Positions 32,500 to 40,637 of a DNA stretch of 64,000 nt are shown one piece after another (within the stretch, counting starts at the first letter, position 1; each line of letters starts with the position of its first letter). The stretch is from Thermovorax subterraneus (lineage in GTDB: Bacteria > Bacillota > Thermosediminibacteria > Thermosediminibacterales > Thermosediminibacteraceae): the NCBI GenBank assembly GCA_021608145.1, contig JAKIHM010000011.1, positions 1 through 64,000 on the forward strand, written 5' to 3'. Made by a program: the position numbers and the translations under genes. The notes beneath the pieces are model-generated. The model worked only from the letters and a program-made list of their open reading frames with translations, did no database searches and was not told the DNA's origin.

Positions 32500-33365
32500 G
32501 TCTTCATCCTTTCTAGTTCCTGATAATCTTTATTTACATTCTGTTGTATTAAATCAATCTCTTCTTGTGTAAGGTGTGCAAAACGGCGTTGCATGGATAA
32601 ATACTCGGAAACGGGGCGCGGTTTATCCACCTTCACCGTTATTTCAACACGGCCATCTACAATTTCCACTAATGGCCAGCTTCTGGTCTGAACTGCTAAC
32701 CTGGCCAATTCTATCGTCCTGGATGGATCGAAGCCCCATCCCGTAGGACACGGCGTCTGCAGGTGGATATAAGCCGGACCTTTAGCTTCTTTAGCTTTAG
32801 CTATCTTTTTACGCAAATCGTCTATATATCCGACGGATGCGCTTGCTACGTAAGGTATGCGGTGTGCAGCAGCTATCTTTAACATATCCTTGCGCCAAAC
32901 CGGCTTTTTACCGGGAGTGGTAGTAGTCCATGCCATTAAAGGCGTGGAACCACTAGCCTGAATCCCAGTATTCATATATGCTTCATTATCATAGCAAACA
33001 TATAGTATTCGATCTCCTCTTTCGAAAACTCCCGAAAGGGCTTGCAAACCAATATCTACCGTAGCTCCATCTCCCGCAAGGGCAAGTACAGTTACGTCTT
33101 CAATTCCCTTCATTTCTAAACCGGCTCGAATGCCGGCAGCTATAGCAGCCGTATTTTCCAAGTTACCTTGAATTCCTGCAATTTTTACCGCGGTTTCCTT
33201 GCCAAATCCGGAAAATAGGGCAGCACATCCTGGCGGAATAACTATTATAGTCCTCGGCCCCAAAACCGAGAGTATGTGCCGCACCGCAAGTTCCAAACCG
33301 CAACCATGGCATGTACTTATACCGTGGGAAACAAGACCCTTTGCCTGCGTCATCATTTCATACAT
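32496..33365 (-). CDS. 2-oxoacid:ferredoxin oxidoreductase, beta (TPP) subunit
   Basis: 289 residues. CHGCGLELAVRHILSVLGP (cluster-ligand CxxC), PGCAALFSG, the thiamine-diphosphate motif ALAGDGATVDIGLQALSG with CYDNEAYMNTG, and CPTGWGFDPSRT. It forms the catalytic core with the alpha subunit; overlaps the alpha gene end by 8 bp. Family members oxidise pyruvate, branched-chain or aryl 2-oxoacids to acyl-CoA with reduction of ferredoxin; specificity is not resolved here. Confidence 0.9.
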   Translation of the reverse strand: MYEMMTQAKGLVSHGISTCHGCGLELAVRHILSVLGPRTIIVIPPGCAALFSGFGKETAVKIAGIQGNLENTAAIAAGIRAGLEMKGIEDVTVLALAGDGATVDIGLQALSGVFERGDRILYVCYDNEAYMNTGIQASGSTPLMAWTTTTPGKKPVWRKDMLKIAAAHRIPYVASASVGYIDDLRKKIAKAKEAKGPAYIHLQTPCPTGWGFDPSRTIELARLAVQTRSWPLVEIVDGRVEITVKVDKPRPVSEYLSMQRRFAHLTQEEIDLIQQNVNKDYQELERMKT

Positions 33366-34578
33366 TTACTTTCACCTCCCGAATTTTCATGGCATCTTCG
33401 CGAACGTCAATCCACTTGCTTCCTTGGCGCATTTCAATTTTGCCTTCCTTTATGTCTATCAAGTTGCGAAAAGCCTTTTCTATTACGTGGGGAGCAAGAT
33501 CTCTTCCTCCAAGACCTCCCACAAATCCCGCAACTTTAGGCATCGGTTCAAGGCCGCTCAAAGCCCTGCTCACCTCAATCCATACCGGTCCACCCTCCGC
33601 TCCCAATCCGGCAGACCTATCCATTACTCCGATGACCGGTACATGCTTTAAGGCATTTCTTATTTGATCGGCAGGGAACGGGCGAAATACGACAATTTTT
33701 AGCACCCCAACTTTGTAACCCTTAGCGCGCAATTCATTTACTACATATTTTGCCGTTCCGGACATTGAGCCGAGGGTTACCAAAACCACATCCGCATCGT
33801 CGCACTTATAAGTTTCTATGAAGGAATAACGCCTTCTAAAAAGTCTGAAAAACTCTTCCTGAACTTCTGTAATGACTTTGAAAGCTTCTTCGAATGCTAC
33901 TTTATGCTGGTACCTCATCTCGGTATAATCGCTCGGAGGGGTCAAATCGTTGACAAACATAGGATCATCGGGATCTAGATAAAGATTAGCCGGATTGTAA
34001 GGTGGTAAGAAAGAATCCACGGTTTCTTGTTCAGGAACAAGCACCACGGCAGGCGTATGAGAAACGAAAAAGCCATCCATGCATACCATTGCTGGTAGCA
34101 AGACTCGAGGATCTTCCGCCACCCTATACGCTATCAGAAGGTAGTCCAACACTTCCTGAGGATCTTCCGCATAAAACTGAAGCCATCCGGAATCTCTTTC
34201 CGCCATGGAGTCTTGATGGTCGCACCATAAACTCCATGGACTAGCTAAGGAACGATTAACCACCGCCATTACTATCGGCAATCTACATCCCGATGCAACT
34301 CCCAGGACTTCGTGCATCAGAGCCAACCCCACGGAAGAAGTAGCCGTACATGCTCGGACGCCGGTTAACTGCGCTCCAATTGCGACGGACATCGCGGTAT
34401 GTTCCGATTCTACCCGCACGTATTTAGCTTTTAAACTTCCTTCAGCAACAAAGTCGGCCAATTTTTCTGCAATCGGGCTCTGGGGAGTAATCGGATATGC
34501 TGAAATTACCTGAACTCGGGCCAAGCGCATTGCCTCAGCAGCCGCAGCATTTCCATCCAAAAGTTTCCTCGTAGCCAT
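33358..34578 (-). CDS. 2-oxoacid:ferredoxin oxidoreductase, alpha subunit
   Basis: 406 residues. DGNAAAAEAMRLARVQVISA, YPITPQSPIAEKLADF, ESEHTAMSVAIGAQLTGVRA and TATSSVGLALMHEVLGVASG are the signature of the PorA pyrimidine-binding domain, followed by the transketolase C-like domain (ADVVLVTLGSMSGTAKYVVN). It starts on the base after the delta gene stop (TAAATG). Gene order gamma-delta-alpha-beta is that of archaeal POR/VOR. Confidence 0.9.
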   Translation of the reverse strand: MATRKLLDGNAAAAEAMRLARVQVISAYPITPQSPIAEKLADFVAEGSLKAKYVRVESEHTAMSVAIGAQLTGVRACTATSSVGLALMHEVLGVASGCRLPIVMAVVNRSLASPWSLWCDHQDSMAERDSGWLQFYAEDPQEVLDYLLIAYRVAEDPRVLLPAMVCMDGFFVSHTPAVVLVPEQETVDSFLPPYNPANLYLDPDDPMFVNDLTPPSDYTEMRYQHKVAFEEAFKVITEVQEEFFRLFRRRYSFIETYKCDDADVVLVTLGSMSGTAKYVVNELRAKGYKVGVLKIVVFRPFPADQIRNALKHVPVIGVMDRSAGLGAEGGPVWIEVSRALSGLEPMPKVAGFVGGLGGRDLAPHVIEKAFRNLIDIKEGKIEMRQGSKWIDVREDAMKIREVKVNV

Positions 34579-34875
34579 TTACTTAACACCCCTTTCCGGA
34601 ACCATTTCTATGCATTTTCGCGGGCACACGTTGGCGCAAATACCGCATCCTTTGCAATATTCAAAATCTATAACCACTTCTTTTTCCTTATTCCCCCTAT
34701 CCACTTCAATAACATCCAGTGGACAATGTTTGGCGCACGTCCCGCATCTTGTGCATTTTTCTTGCTGAATTACCGGACGCAATATCCTCCAGGATCCGGT
34801 TTTGGTGCTTGCAAATATCGTAGCAACCGGACCGTATAAATACTTTACCTTAGGAAAACTTTCTGACGGCCTCAT
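34579..34875 (-). CDS. 2-oxoacid:ferredoxin oxidoreductase, delta (2x[4Fe-4S] ferredoxin) subunit
   Basis: 98 residues from ATG 34875, preceded by AAGGAG; the longer frame to 34953 lies inside the gamma gene and lacks a better ribosome site. Two ferredoxin motifs CTRCGTCAKHCPLDVIEVD and CKGCGICANVCPRKCIEM pass electrons from the catalytic subunits to external ferredoxin. The start overlaps the gamma gene end by 26 bp. Confidence 0.9.
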   Translation of the reverse strand: MRPSESFPKVKYLYGPVATIFASTKTGSWRILRPVIQQEKCTRCGTCAKHCPLDVIEVDRGNKEKEVVIDFEYCKGCGICANVCPRKCIEMVPERGVK

Positions 34876-35401
34876 AGCATCTCCTTGCTGCTTCAACATT
34901 TCTCTCACCAGCCTTTCCTTTAAAAGTTTCTTCGAGTGCTGCACACACCGCATCTATACTAACAACGCCGGTCGCGGCAAAAGCACCTAACATCGCAGAA
35001 TTCGGTATATCTATACCCAGAACTTCAAGTGCAATTTTTGTAGCATCCACATAATACACTGAGCCAAACTTATTTATAAAAGGGAATTCCGGATTCAGTT
35101 GGTGGGCATTTACTACAAAACACGTATTGGCATGTGCACCTTCAGTAACATCCACGCCCTTTTCCAATACAGCAAGGTCAAAAACCATTACATAGTCAGG
35201 TTTGTATACAAAGGATTTGACCAATATCGGTTCTTCCCCTAAAATTACATCGGCGTAAACGGGCGCACCCCTACGTTCATGACCGTAAGCAGGCACCGTT
35301 TGAGCGTATTTGTTCTCATAGATTGCCACGGCGGTTGCTAACAACTTTCCAGCAGTGACTACGCCCTGCCCTCCCAAACCGTAAAGTTTTAACTGTATCA
35401 T
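34850..35401 (-). CDS. 2-oxoacid:ferredoxin oxidoreductase, gamma subunit
   Basis: 183 residues. IQLKLYGLGGQGVVTAGKLLATA, then QTVPAYGHERRGAPVYADV and PNSAMLGAFAATGVVSID are typical of the PorG/VorG domain thought to help bind CoA. AAGGAGGG precedes the ATG. First gene of the catabolic operon proper, 116 bp after the PanE-like gene; whether the upstream TRAP genes are co-transcribed is open. Confidence 0.9.
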   Translation of the reverse strand: MIQLKLYGLGGQGVVTAGKLLATAVAIYENKYAQTVPAYGHERRGAPVYADVILGEEPILVKSFVYKPDYVMVFDLAVLEKGVDVTEGAHANTCFVVNAHQLNPEFPFINKFGSVYYVDATKIALEVLGIDIPNSAMLGAFAATGVVSIDAVCAALEETFKGKAGERNVEAARRCYEAVRKFS

Positions 35402-35517
35402 CTTTTGCCCTCCTTATGTTCTGTATTTCTTAGTTGAATCTAGATTTTTATTTCTTAAGAAAACCACCTTTCTTTCGCAATTAAGATTTGCACAAATATT
35501 CATATTACTGCAAAATG

Positions 35518-36456
35518 TTACCTTAAATTTCTGATCCTCTCATCAAAAGTTTGCTCCTGAATCTTCACAAGGTAATATAAAGTTTCGACAGTTGGAACCG
35601 CCATCCCTAATCTTTTTGCCTCATTGACCACCGCACCGTTAAGAGTATCAATTTCGGTTGGTCGTTTCGCCAGTACATCTTGAAGCATAGAACCCAAATG
35701 ATGCTTATGATTCACAATAGCGTTTTCTACAGAATCCATTATCTCATCTACCGTAATATCGATCCCTTTTTTATTAGCTACGGATACCACTTCTTCTATT
35801 ACTTTTCTAACTAACAACCTACCCTCGTTTGTGCTTCCAATTCCCCCATTGGTAAGATAAGTAACACATCCTATTGAATTTAAAGCTACATTAAACGCCA
35901 GTTTTTTCCATATATCTTTGTATATTGTCAGAGAGATTTCACAGGGCAATCCCGACGAATTAAATATGCTGTATATTGTATCTAGCATATAATTCATTTT
36001 TCCATCCGCCGACATTATCTTAGTTATACCGCTTCCAAACGACCTTATATGACCCGGAGCAATGAATTCACTGGGATGAGTGGTAATACCAACGATTATC
36101 TTTGATAAATCGAAGAACTCGTTAATTTTTTCCACGTTCCCCAATCCATTTTGTAAGGTTAGCACATACGTATCATCATTTATCAAATGCCTTATTGATT
36201 CTAAAGCGGACTTCGTATGATAAGTCTTCGTAAACAATATAATAAGATCGGCTTTCCGTTCGATCTCGGAGGCGAACCTTGCCGGAATATTTATCAGATA
36301 ACTACCTCCATCGGTTTCCAATAGCAGCCCCCTTTGGTTGATCGCATCAATGTGGTCTTTCGAAACATCAATTAAAGTAACGTCGCAACCGTTTAATTTT
36401 AACCTTCCTCCATAGAAACTTCCCATAGCTCCCGCGCCAACTATGTAAATCCTCAT
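35518..36456 (-). CDS. Ketopantoate-reductase (PanE/ApbA) family NAD(P)-dependent 2-oxoacid reductase
   Basis: 312 residues. Rossmann GAGAMGSFYGGRL at the N-terminus, LTLQNGLGNVEKI, WKKLAFNVALNSIGCVTYLTNG with the catalytic Lys, and the C-terminal helical domain (GSMLQDVLAKRPTEIDTLNGAVV). True PanE makes pantoate, but many anaerobe homologues next to transporters reduce or oxidise other 2-oxo/2-hydroxy acids. Position behind the TRAP genes suggests it interconverts the imported acid before the oxidoreductase acts (inference). Confidence 0.82.
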   Translation of the reverse strand: MRIYIVGAGAMGSFYGGRLKLNGCDVTLIDVSKDHIDAINQRGLLLETDGGSYLINIPARFASEIERKADLIILFTKTYHTKSALESIRHLINDDTYVLTLQNGLGNVEKINEFFDLSKIIVGITTHPSEFIAPGHIRSFGSGITKIMSADGKMNYMLDTIYSIFNSSGLPCEISLTIYKDIWKKLAFNVALNSIGCVTYLTNGGIGSTNEGRLLVRKVIEEVVSVANKKGIDITVDEIMDSVENAIVNHKHHLGSMLQDVLAKRPTEIDTLNGAVVNEAKRLGMAVPTVETLYYLVKIQEQTFDERIRNLR

Positions 36457-36484
36457 TATGGGTCCTCCTAAAAAGATTATTTTT

Positions 36485-37747
36485 TTACAGCATAAACATT
36501 ACCGATTGAGGTATATAAGTTATTATCAGCAAAGCAACTACCATTGCGATAAAGAAAGGCAAAATCTTTGCGGAAATCCTTTGGATGCTTGTACCCGCTA
36601 CGCTTGAGGTTGTAAACAAGACCACCCCAAACGGTGGCGTCATCAAGCCAATTGCCAAGTTCACGGTCATTATTATGCCAAAATGGACTGGATTGATCCC
36701 AAATTTCGTTATAACAGGCCATAATAAAGGCACTGTAATAACCTGTATGGAACCACTTTCCAGAAAACATCCCGCGATCAACAAAATTACGTTTATAATT
36801 AACAAAAGCACAATTGGACTGTTTGAAAGGGATAAAAAGCTCTCCATAATTTGTTGGGGAATTCGTTCGATGGTAAGCACCCAAGCAAAAAGGGAAGCAT
36901 TGGAGATAATGAACAAAATCCGCGCGGACGTTTTAGCCGACATAATGAAGACTTTTAAAATATCGTTCCAAGACATTTCTTTGTAAATATATCTGCCAAC
37001 AATAATCGCATACGCTACCGCAACTGCAGAGGATTCTGTGGGTGTAAAAACTCCGCCGAAAACACCACCGATAAGGATTAACGGGGTGCCTAAAGCCCAA
37101 ACTGCATCCTTAAAGGCATTCCATATATTTTTTAAATCAAAAGGAATTTCTTCTCCTTTATAATTTCTTTTACGCGACATCCATACAGAAACTATAATTA
37201 GAGAAATCCCGGTAATAATACCTGCAGGTATTCCAGCCTTGTATAAATCGGCTATAGATGTACCAGAAAGAACCCCTATAATCACAAAGGAAATGCTCGG
37301 TGGAATAATGACTCCAATCGGTGCAGCCGATGCCACCACGGCGGAAGCAAAATCGATATCGTATCCTCTTTTTACCATAGCAGGTATCATGATGCTTCCT
37401 AAAGCAGCAGCTGTTGCAACTCCGCTTCCCGATATTGCCGCAAAAAACATACACCCTAAAATCGTAACAACAGCAAGGCCGCCCGTGGCATTTCCTATAA
37501 CGGAATTAGCCAGGCGTACCAACCTTTTTGCTAATCCCCCCATATTCATAAGGTCGCCAGCTAGGACGAAAAACGGTATAGCTAAAATAGCCGTCATGTC
37601 AATACCCGCAAATAATCGTTGTATAATTATTAAAGGTTTTATTCCCGAAGCAAGAATATATATTACCGAAGACAAACCAACCGTAACTGCAATCGGAAAA
37701 CCTAAAAATAGAAATAGAACCGCAGAAACTAAAAATACAGTTATCAT
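36485..37747 (-). CDS. dctM: TRAP transporter large permease (DctM type)
   Basis: 420 residues, about 12 membrane helices, with the family motifs FAGIDMTAILAIPFFVLAGDL, AISGSGVATAAALGSIMIP, GVIIPPSISFVIIGVLSGTS and PFGVVLFTTSSVAG. It is the conducting subunit for Na+/H+-driven import of a carboxylate captured by DctP. Overlaps the small subunit gene by 4 bp. The last helix ends close to the PanE-like gene (28 bp). Confidence 0.92.
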   Translation of the reverse strand: MITVFLVSAVLFLFLGFPIAVTVGLSSVIYILASGIKPLIIIQRLFAGIDMTAILAIPFFVLAGDLMNMGGLAKRLVRLANSVIGNATGGLAVVTILGCMFFAAISGSGVATAAALGSIMIPAMVKRGYDIDFASAVVASAAPIGVIIPPSISFVIIGVLSGTSIADLYKAGIPAGIITGISLIIVSVWMSRKRNYKGEEIPFDLKNIWNAFKDAVWALGTPLILIGGVFGGVFTPTESSAVAVAYAIIVGRYIYKEMSWNDILKVFIMSAKTSARILFIISNASLFAWVLTIERIPQQIMESFLSLSNSPIVLLLIINVILLIAGCFLESGSIQVITVPLLWPVITKFGINPVHFGIIMTVNLAIGLMTPPFGVVLFTTSSVAGTSIQRISAKILPFFIAMVVALLIITYIPQSVMFML

Positions 37748-38220
37748 TTTTCTTCCCCCTTGATGATTTCATGTATTTTTACCATCAAATGAATTATCAT
37801 GAAAATTGCACTCAGGGGGATTACTGAATAGATAATGCTCATCGGAAGGCCCATAGCAGGAGATTTTTGCGTCTGGGCAACCCTCATTGCGAGAATAGCC
37901 AACCACGTTATTATTAAATAGAATATAATTGTAAAGATGTACTGAATAAAATGAAGCCATCTTTTTGTTTTTGGGAAAACATCTTCAATTAGCGTCATAC
38001 AAATCTGCGAACCTTCTTTAGTGAGTATTGTTGCCCCAATATACGTCATGCTTATCATTAAATACCTCACCAATTCTTCCGCCCATGGCAGTCCCGTTCG
38101 AAAGAAATACCTCAATACTACTTGACCAAAATAAACCAAAAACATAACTACAAAAAATAAAGTGGTTAAAAAACGGAATACTCTATCAGATACAGCGCTA
38201 ATCCAATATAAAATGTTCAT
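37744..38220 (-). CDS. dctQ: TRAP transporter small permease (DctQ type)
   Basis: 158 residues with four membrane helices (FFVVMFLVYFGQVVLRYFF, WAEELVRYLMISMTYIGA, YIFTIIFYLIITWLAILAM and a final one near 125-148). The FRTGLPWAEELVRY motif is typical. It pairs with DctM. A 17-bp stem-loop separates it from the binding-protein gene. Confidence 0.9.
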   Translation of the reverse strand: MNILYWISAVSDRVFRFLTTLFFVVMFLVYFGQVVLRYFFRTGLPWAEELVRYLMISMTYIGATILTKEGSQICMTLIEDVFPKTKRWLHFIQYIFTIIFYLIITWLAILAMRVAQTQKSPAMGLPMSIIYSVIPLSAIFMIIHLMVKIHEIIKGEEK

Positions 38221-38264
38221 TTGAACATCTCCCTCGTTACATACTCATAAGTTAATTCTTTTCT

Positions 38265-38304
38265 AAATAGGTTGGCAGAAATAAAACTTTCTGCCAACCT
38301 ATTT
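38265..38304 (-). terminator. Strong intra-operon stem-loop between dctP and dctQ
   Basis: AAATAGGTTGGCAGAAA (38265-38281) is exactly complementary to 38288-38304, a 17-bp stem with a 6-nt loop, starting 10 bp after the dctP stop. There is no long T-run, so partial termination or 3'-end protection of dctP mRNA is more likely than full termination, letting the binding protein exceed the permease. Confidence 0.7.
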
Positions 38305-38313
38305 TATGAAATC

Positions 38314-39357
38314 TTACTCTAGTTCTTTTATAGCTTTAATATATTTATCTCCGTTTTTGGCTATCCAGTCTTCAACTACTGGTCTCGTTACTTTTGCAAA
38401 AGCTTCCCGGTCTACATCATCGTTGATTATCATTCCTTTTTCCTGTAATTTCTTCATAAACTCGGCTTCCCTTTCTCTTTGTAATTTTGTCTCGACCTCT
38501 TGTGCTGCCAAAGCCGCTTCCCTGAACAACTTTTGGTCTTCAGGCGGTATTTTGTCCCAAGTGACCTTGCTTATGGTAACAACGCCCCAAGCAGCTATAT
38601 GTTCGGTTAATGAAAAATATTTTTGCACTTCATAAAACCTTTCGTAGTAATTAACAGCAGGGGTATTTTCCTGGGCATCTATAGTCTTTTGTTGCAGCGC
38701 AGTATAAACCTCTCCTGCAGCCATCGGAACTACTGTGCCTCCAAAAAGTTTAAATGTATTAACAAAGACAGGACTTTCTATTACTCTAAGTTTTATATCT
38801 TTCAAATCTTCTGGCACCCTTATCGGATGTTTTGAGTTAGTTATGCTCCTAAAGCCTCTCGGCAGCACAGCCAGACATATTAAACCGGCTTTTTCGCCTT
38901 CTTTTAACAGTTCCTGTAATGCTTCAGATTTTGCGAATCTTTCTATATGGTCCCAGTCCTTGAAAATGTAAGGTAGATCCAATACACCCATTTCCGGAAC
39001 AAAGTTTACCATAACCGAACTTGTAACAACACCCGCATCAACATTTCCATATTGCATAGCTTCTATAATTTCCCTATCTCCACCTAGCTGCCTGGCTGGA
39101 TATATTTGTATTATGTATCGGCCATTTGTCCTCTTTTCAACTTCTTCTTTAAATCTTTCAGCCATCAAATTGTATTCGTTTTCTAACGAACCGATATGGC
39201 CTAGCTTAAGAACCATCGGCTCCTTAGTTGTGGAATTTCCAGAAGAACTTGAATTGTTATCAGCTTGCCCTGTTGATTTGGTCCCCGAGCAAGCGGTTGT
39301 TAATAAAAGTAATAATATTAACAAAACGGAAAAATAAATTTTTCGTCTAATAAACAC
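38314..39357 (-). CDS. dctP: TRAP transporter solute-binding lipoprotein (DctP type)
   Basis: 347 residues. Signal peptide and lipobox LTTACSG (Cys23), Ser/Gly-rich linker, then the DctP fold: LKLGHIGSLENEYNLMAERF, RYIIQIYPARQLGGDREIIE, LKDIKLRVIESPVFVNTFK (with the carboxylate-binding Arg) and AQENTPAVNYYERFYEVQKY. It binds an organic acid outside the cell. GTG start with GGGGAGGG upstream. Divergent from the LysR gene. Confidence 0.92.
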   Translation of the reverse strand: MFIRRKIYFSVLLILLLLLTTACSGTKSTGQADNNSSSSGNSTTKEPMVLKLGHIGSLENEYNLMAERFKEEVEKRTNGRYIIQIYPARQLGGDREIIEAMQYGNVDAGVVTSSVMVNFVPEMGVLDLPYIFKDWDHIERFAKSEALQELLKEGEKAGLICLAVLPRGFRSITNSKHPIRVPEDLKDIKLRVIESPVFVNTFKLFGGTVVPMAAGEVYTALQQKTIDAQENTPAVNYYERFYEVQKYFSLTEHIAAWGVVTISKVTWDKIPPEDQKLFREAALAAQEVETKLQREREAEFMKKLQEKGMIINDDVDREAFAKVTRPVVEDWIAKNGDKYIKAIKELE

Positions 39358-39722
39358 TTATTTTCCCTCCCCAATTTTTTTCCCGGCCCAATCTTTCGAT
39401 TCCATAACTCTTTTCCTTTTTTTGACCCTCATCTCTCCCTCCTCTAACCTCCAGATTTTAATTATATCTCTAATTTTTTAGATAATTTTTTCAACCAGTT
39501 TAATTTTAGCACTTCTTTTTTCAATTTTCTAATATTTATTTTTGATAATATTAATAAGTAATTCTTATAAATCTATTACGCATTTTGTTAAAATTATGAT
39601 AAAATCATATTAGAAATTAAAACTGATAAAAGCTTAATATTGCGTAAACCTTAAATTAACCCTAGATTAACTTTACTCTTATATAAACTTTAAATATTAA
39701 CACTTATGAGAGGTGATATATA
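39358..39722. promoter_or_regulatory. Divergent dctP/lysR control region with dyad at 39595-39609
   Basis: 365 bp, very AT-rich. TATGAT-AAA-ATCATA (39595-39609) is a perfect 6-3-6 dyad and the best candidate LysR-type operator, 114 bp before the lysR start. LysR regulators normally bind such dyads in the divergent promoter and respond to the transported or catabolised acid. No clear consensus promoter was picked by eye. Confidence 0.5.
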
Positions 39723-40631
39723 ATGGAAATACACCAATTAGAATATGTAGTTGCCGTAGAAACATATCGCAATTTTACACGAGCAGCAGAAGCGAAAAAC
39801 ATTTCTCAATCATCTCTCTCACAGCAAATAAAAAAGCTCGAAGAAGAACTTGGTATAAATTTATTTGTAAGGACCACAAGATCTGTAGAACTGACTCCTG
39901 CTGGCGCCGAATTCATAGTACATGCAAAACGTATACTTTCAGAAATAAACAAAGCACGTCAAAGTGTACAAAAATTTTCCTCTTTTGAGCGTGGTAGCCT
40001 TTCAATTGGAATAATGCCAGCAATCAGTTACTACAATCTCATTCCTATATTAACTAATTTTCAAAAAAAATTTCCGGGAGTTAAATTGAATTTACTTGAA
40101 AAGGAGTGCGAAGAATTACATTGGTTACTACATTCTGGGAAAATAGACGCAGCTATACTTAGCCTCAACAAACATGATTCGCAAACCCACTACTATACAC
40201 TAAAAGAAGAAAAATTAGTTTCGCTAATTAACAAAAAGCATCCTCTCGCTTCGAAACTGTTCGTAGAGGTAAAAGATCTAGAAAATGAAAAATTGATTAC
40301 ACCTCCTATAAACTCCGGAAACTACCAAGATTTCTTCAAAGCGTGCTTGGCTAACGGTTTTACTCCTAATATACTTATGCATTGTTCCCAAATTGCTACT
40401 ATTACAAATTTAATAAGAGACGAATTTGGAATAGGAATTCTTGCATCTTGCGTAGCAGAAAGCGTAAAAGACCCAAATATTGCCGTGGTCCCTATTATCC
40501 CCACAATAAACAGGAAAGTATATTTAGCTGTTCGAAAAGAGGACAAGATGTTACCTTTACTTAAAGTTTTCATTAAATTTGCTCATCAATGGATATATGT
40601 ATCCTCATCTAACCTAAAACAAAAGGAGTGA
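39723..40631 (+). CDS. LysR-family transcriptional regulator
   Basis: 302 residues. N-terminal winged helix (HQLEYVVAVETYRNFTRAAE, ISQSSLSQQIKKLEEELGIN, LFVRTTRSVELTPAG) and a periplasmic-binding-like effector domain (about 90-295, SLSIGIMPAISYYNLIPIL). AGAGGTG upstream of ATG. Divergent from the TRAP operon and co-oriented with pdxA six bp downstream; probably controls both in response to the imported acid. Confidence 0.9.
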   Translation: MEIHQLEYVVAVETYRNFTRAAEAKNISQSSLSQQIKKLEEELGINLFVRTTRSVELTPAGAEFIVHAKRILSEINKARQSVQKFSSFERGSLSIGIMPAISYYNLIPILTNFQKKFPGVKLNLLEKECEELHWLLHSGKIDAAILSLNKHDSQTHYYTLKEEKLVSLINKKHPLASKLFVEVKDLENEKLITPPINSGNYQDFFKACLANGFTPNILMHCSQIATITNLIRDEFGIGILASCVAESVKDPNIAVVPIIPTINRKVYLAVRKEDKMLPLLKVFIKFAHQWIYVSSSNLKQKE

Positions 40632-40637
40632 AGTGTC

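Noticed and set aside
32496-35401. Calling the complex pyruvate:ferredoxin oxidoreductase
   Set aside because: The four-subunit layout is shared by pyruvate, branched-chain and aryl 2-oxoacid enzymes, and the operon context is not that of central metabolism.
36477-36884. 135-codon ORF overlapping dctM
   Set aside because: It lies inside the TRAP large permease gene in another frame and has no recognisable domain.
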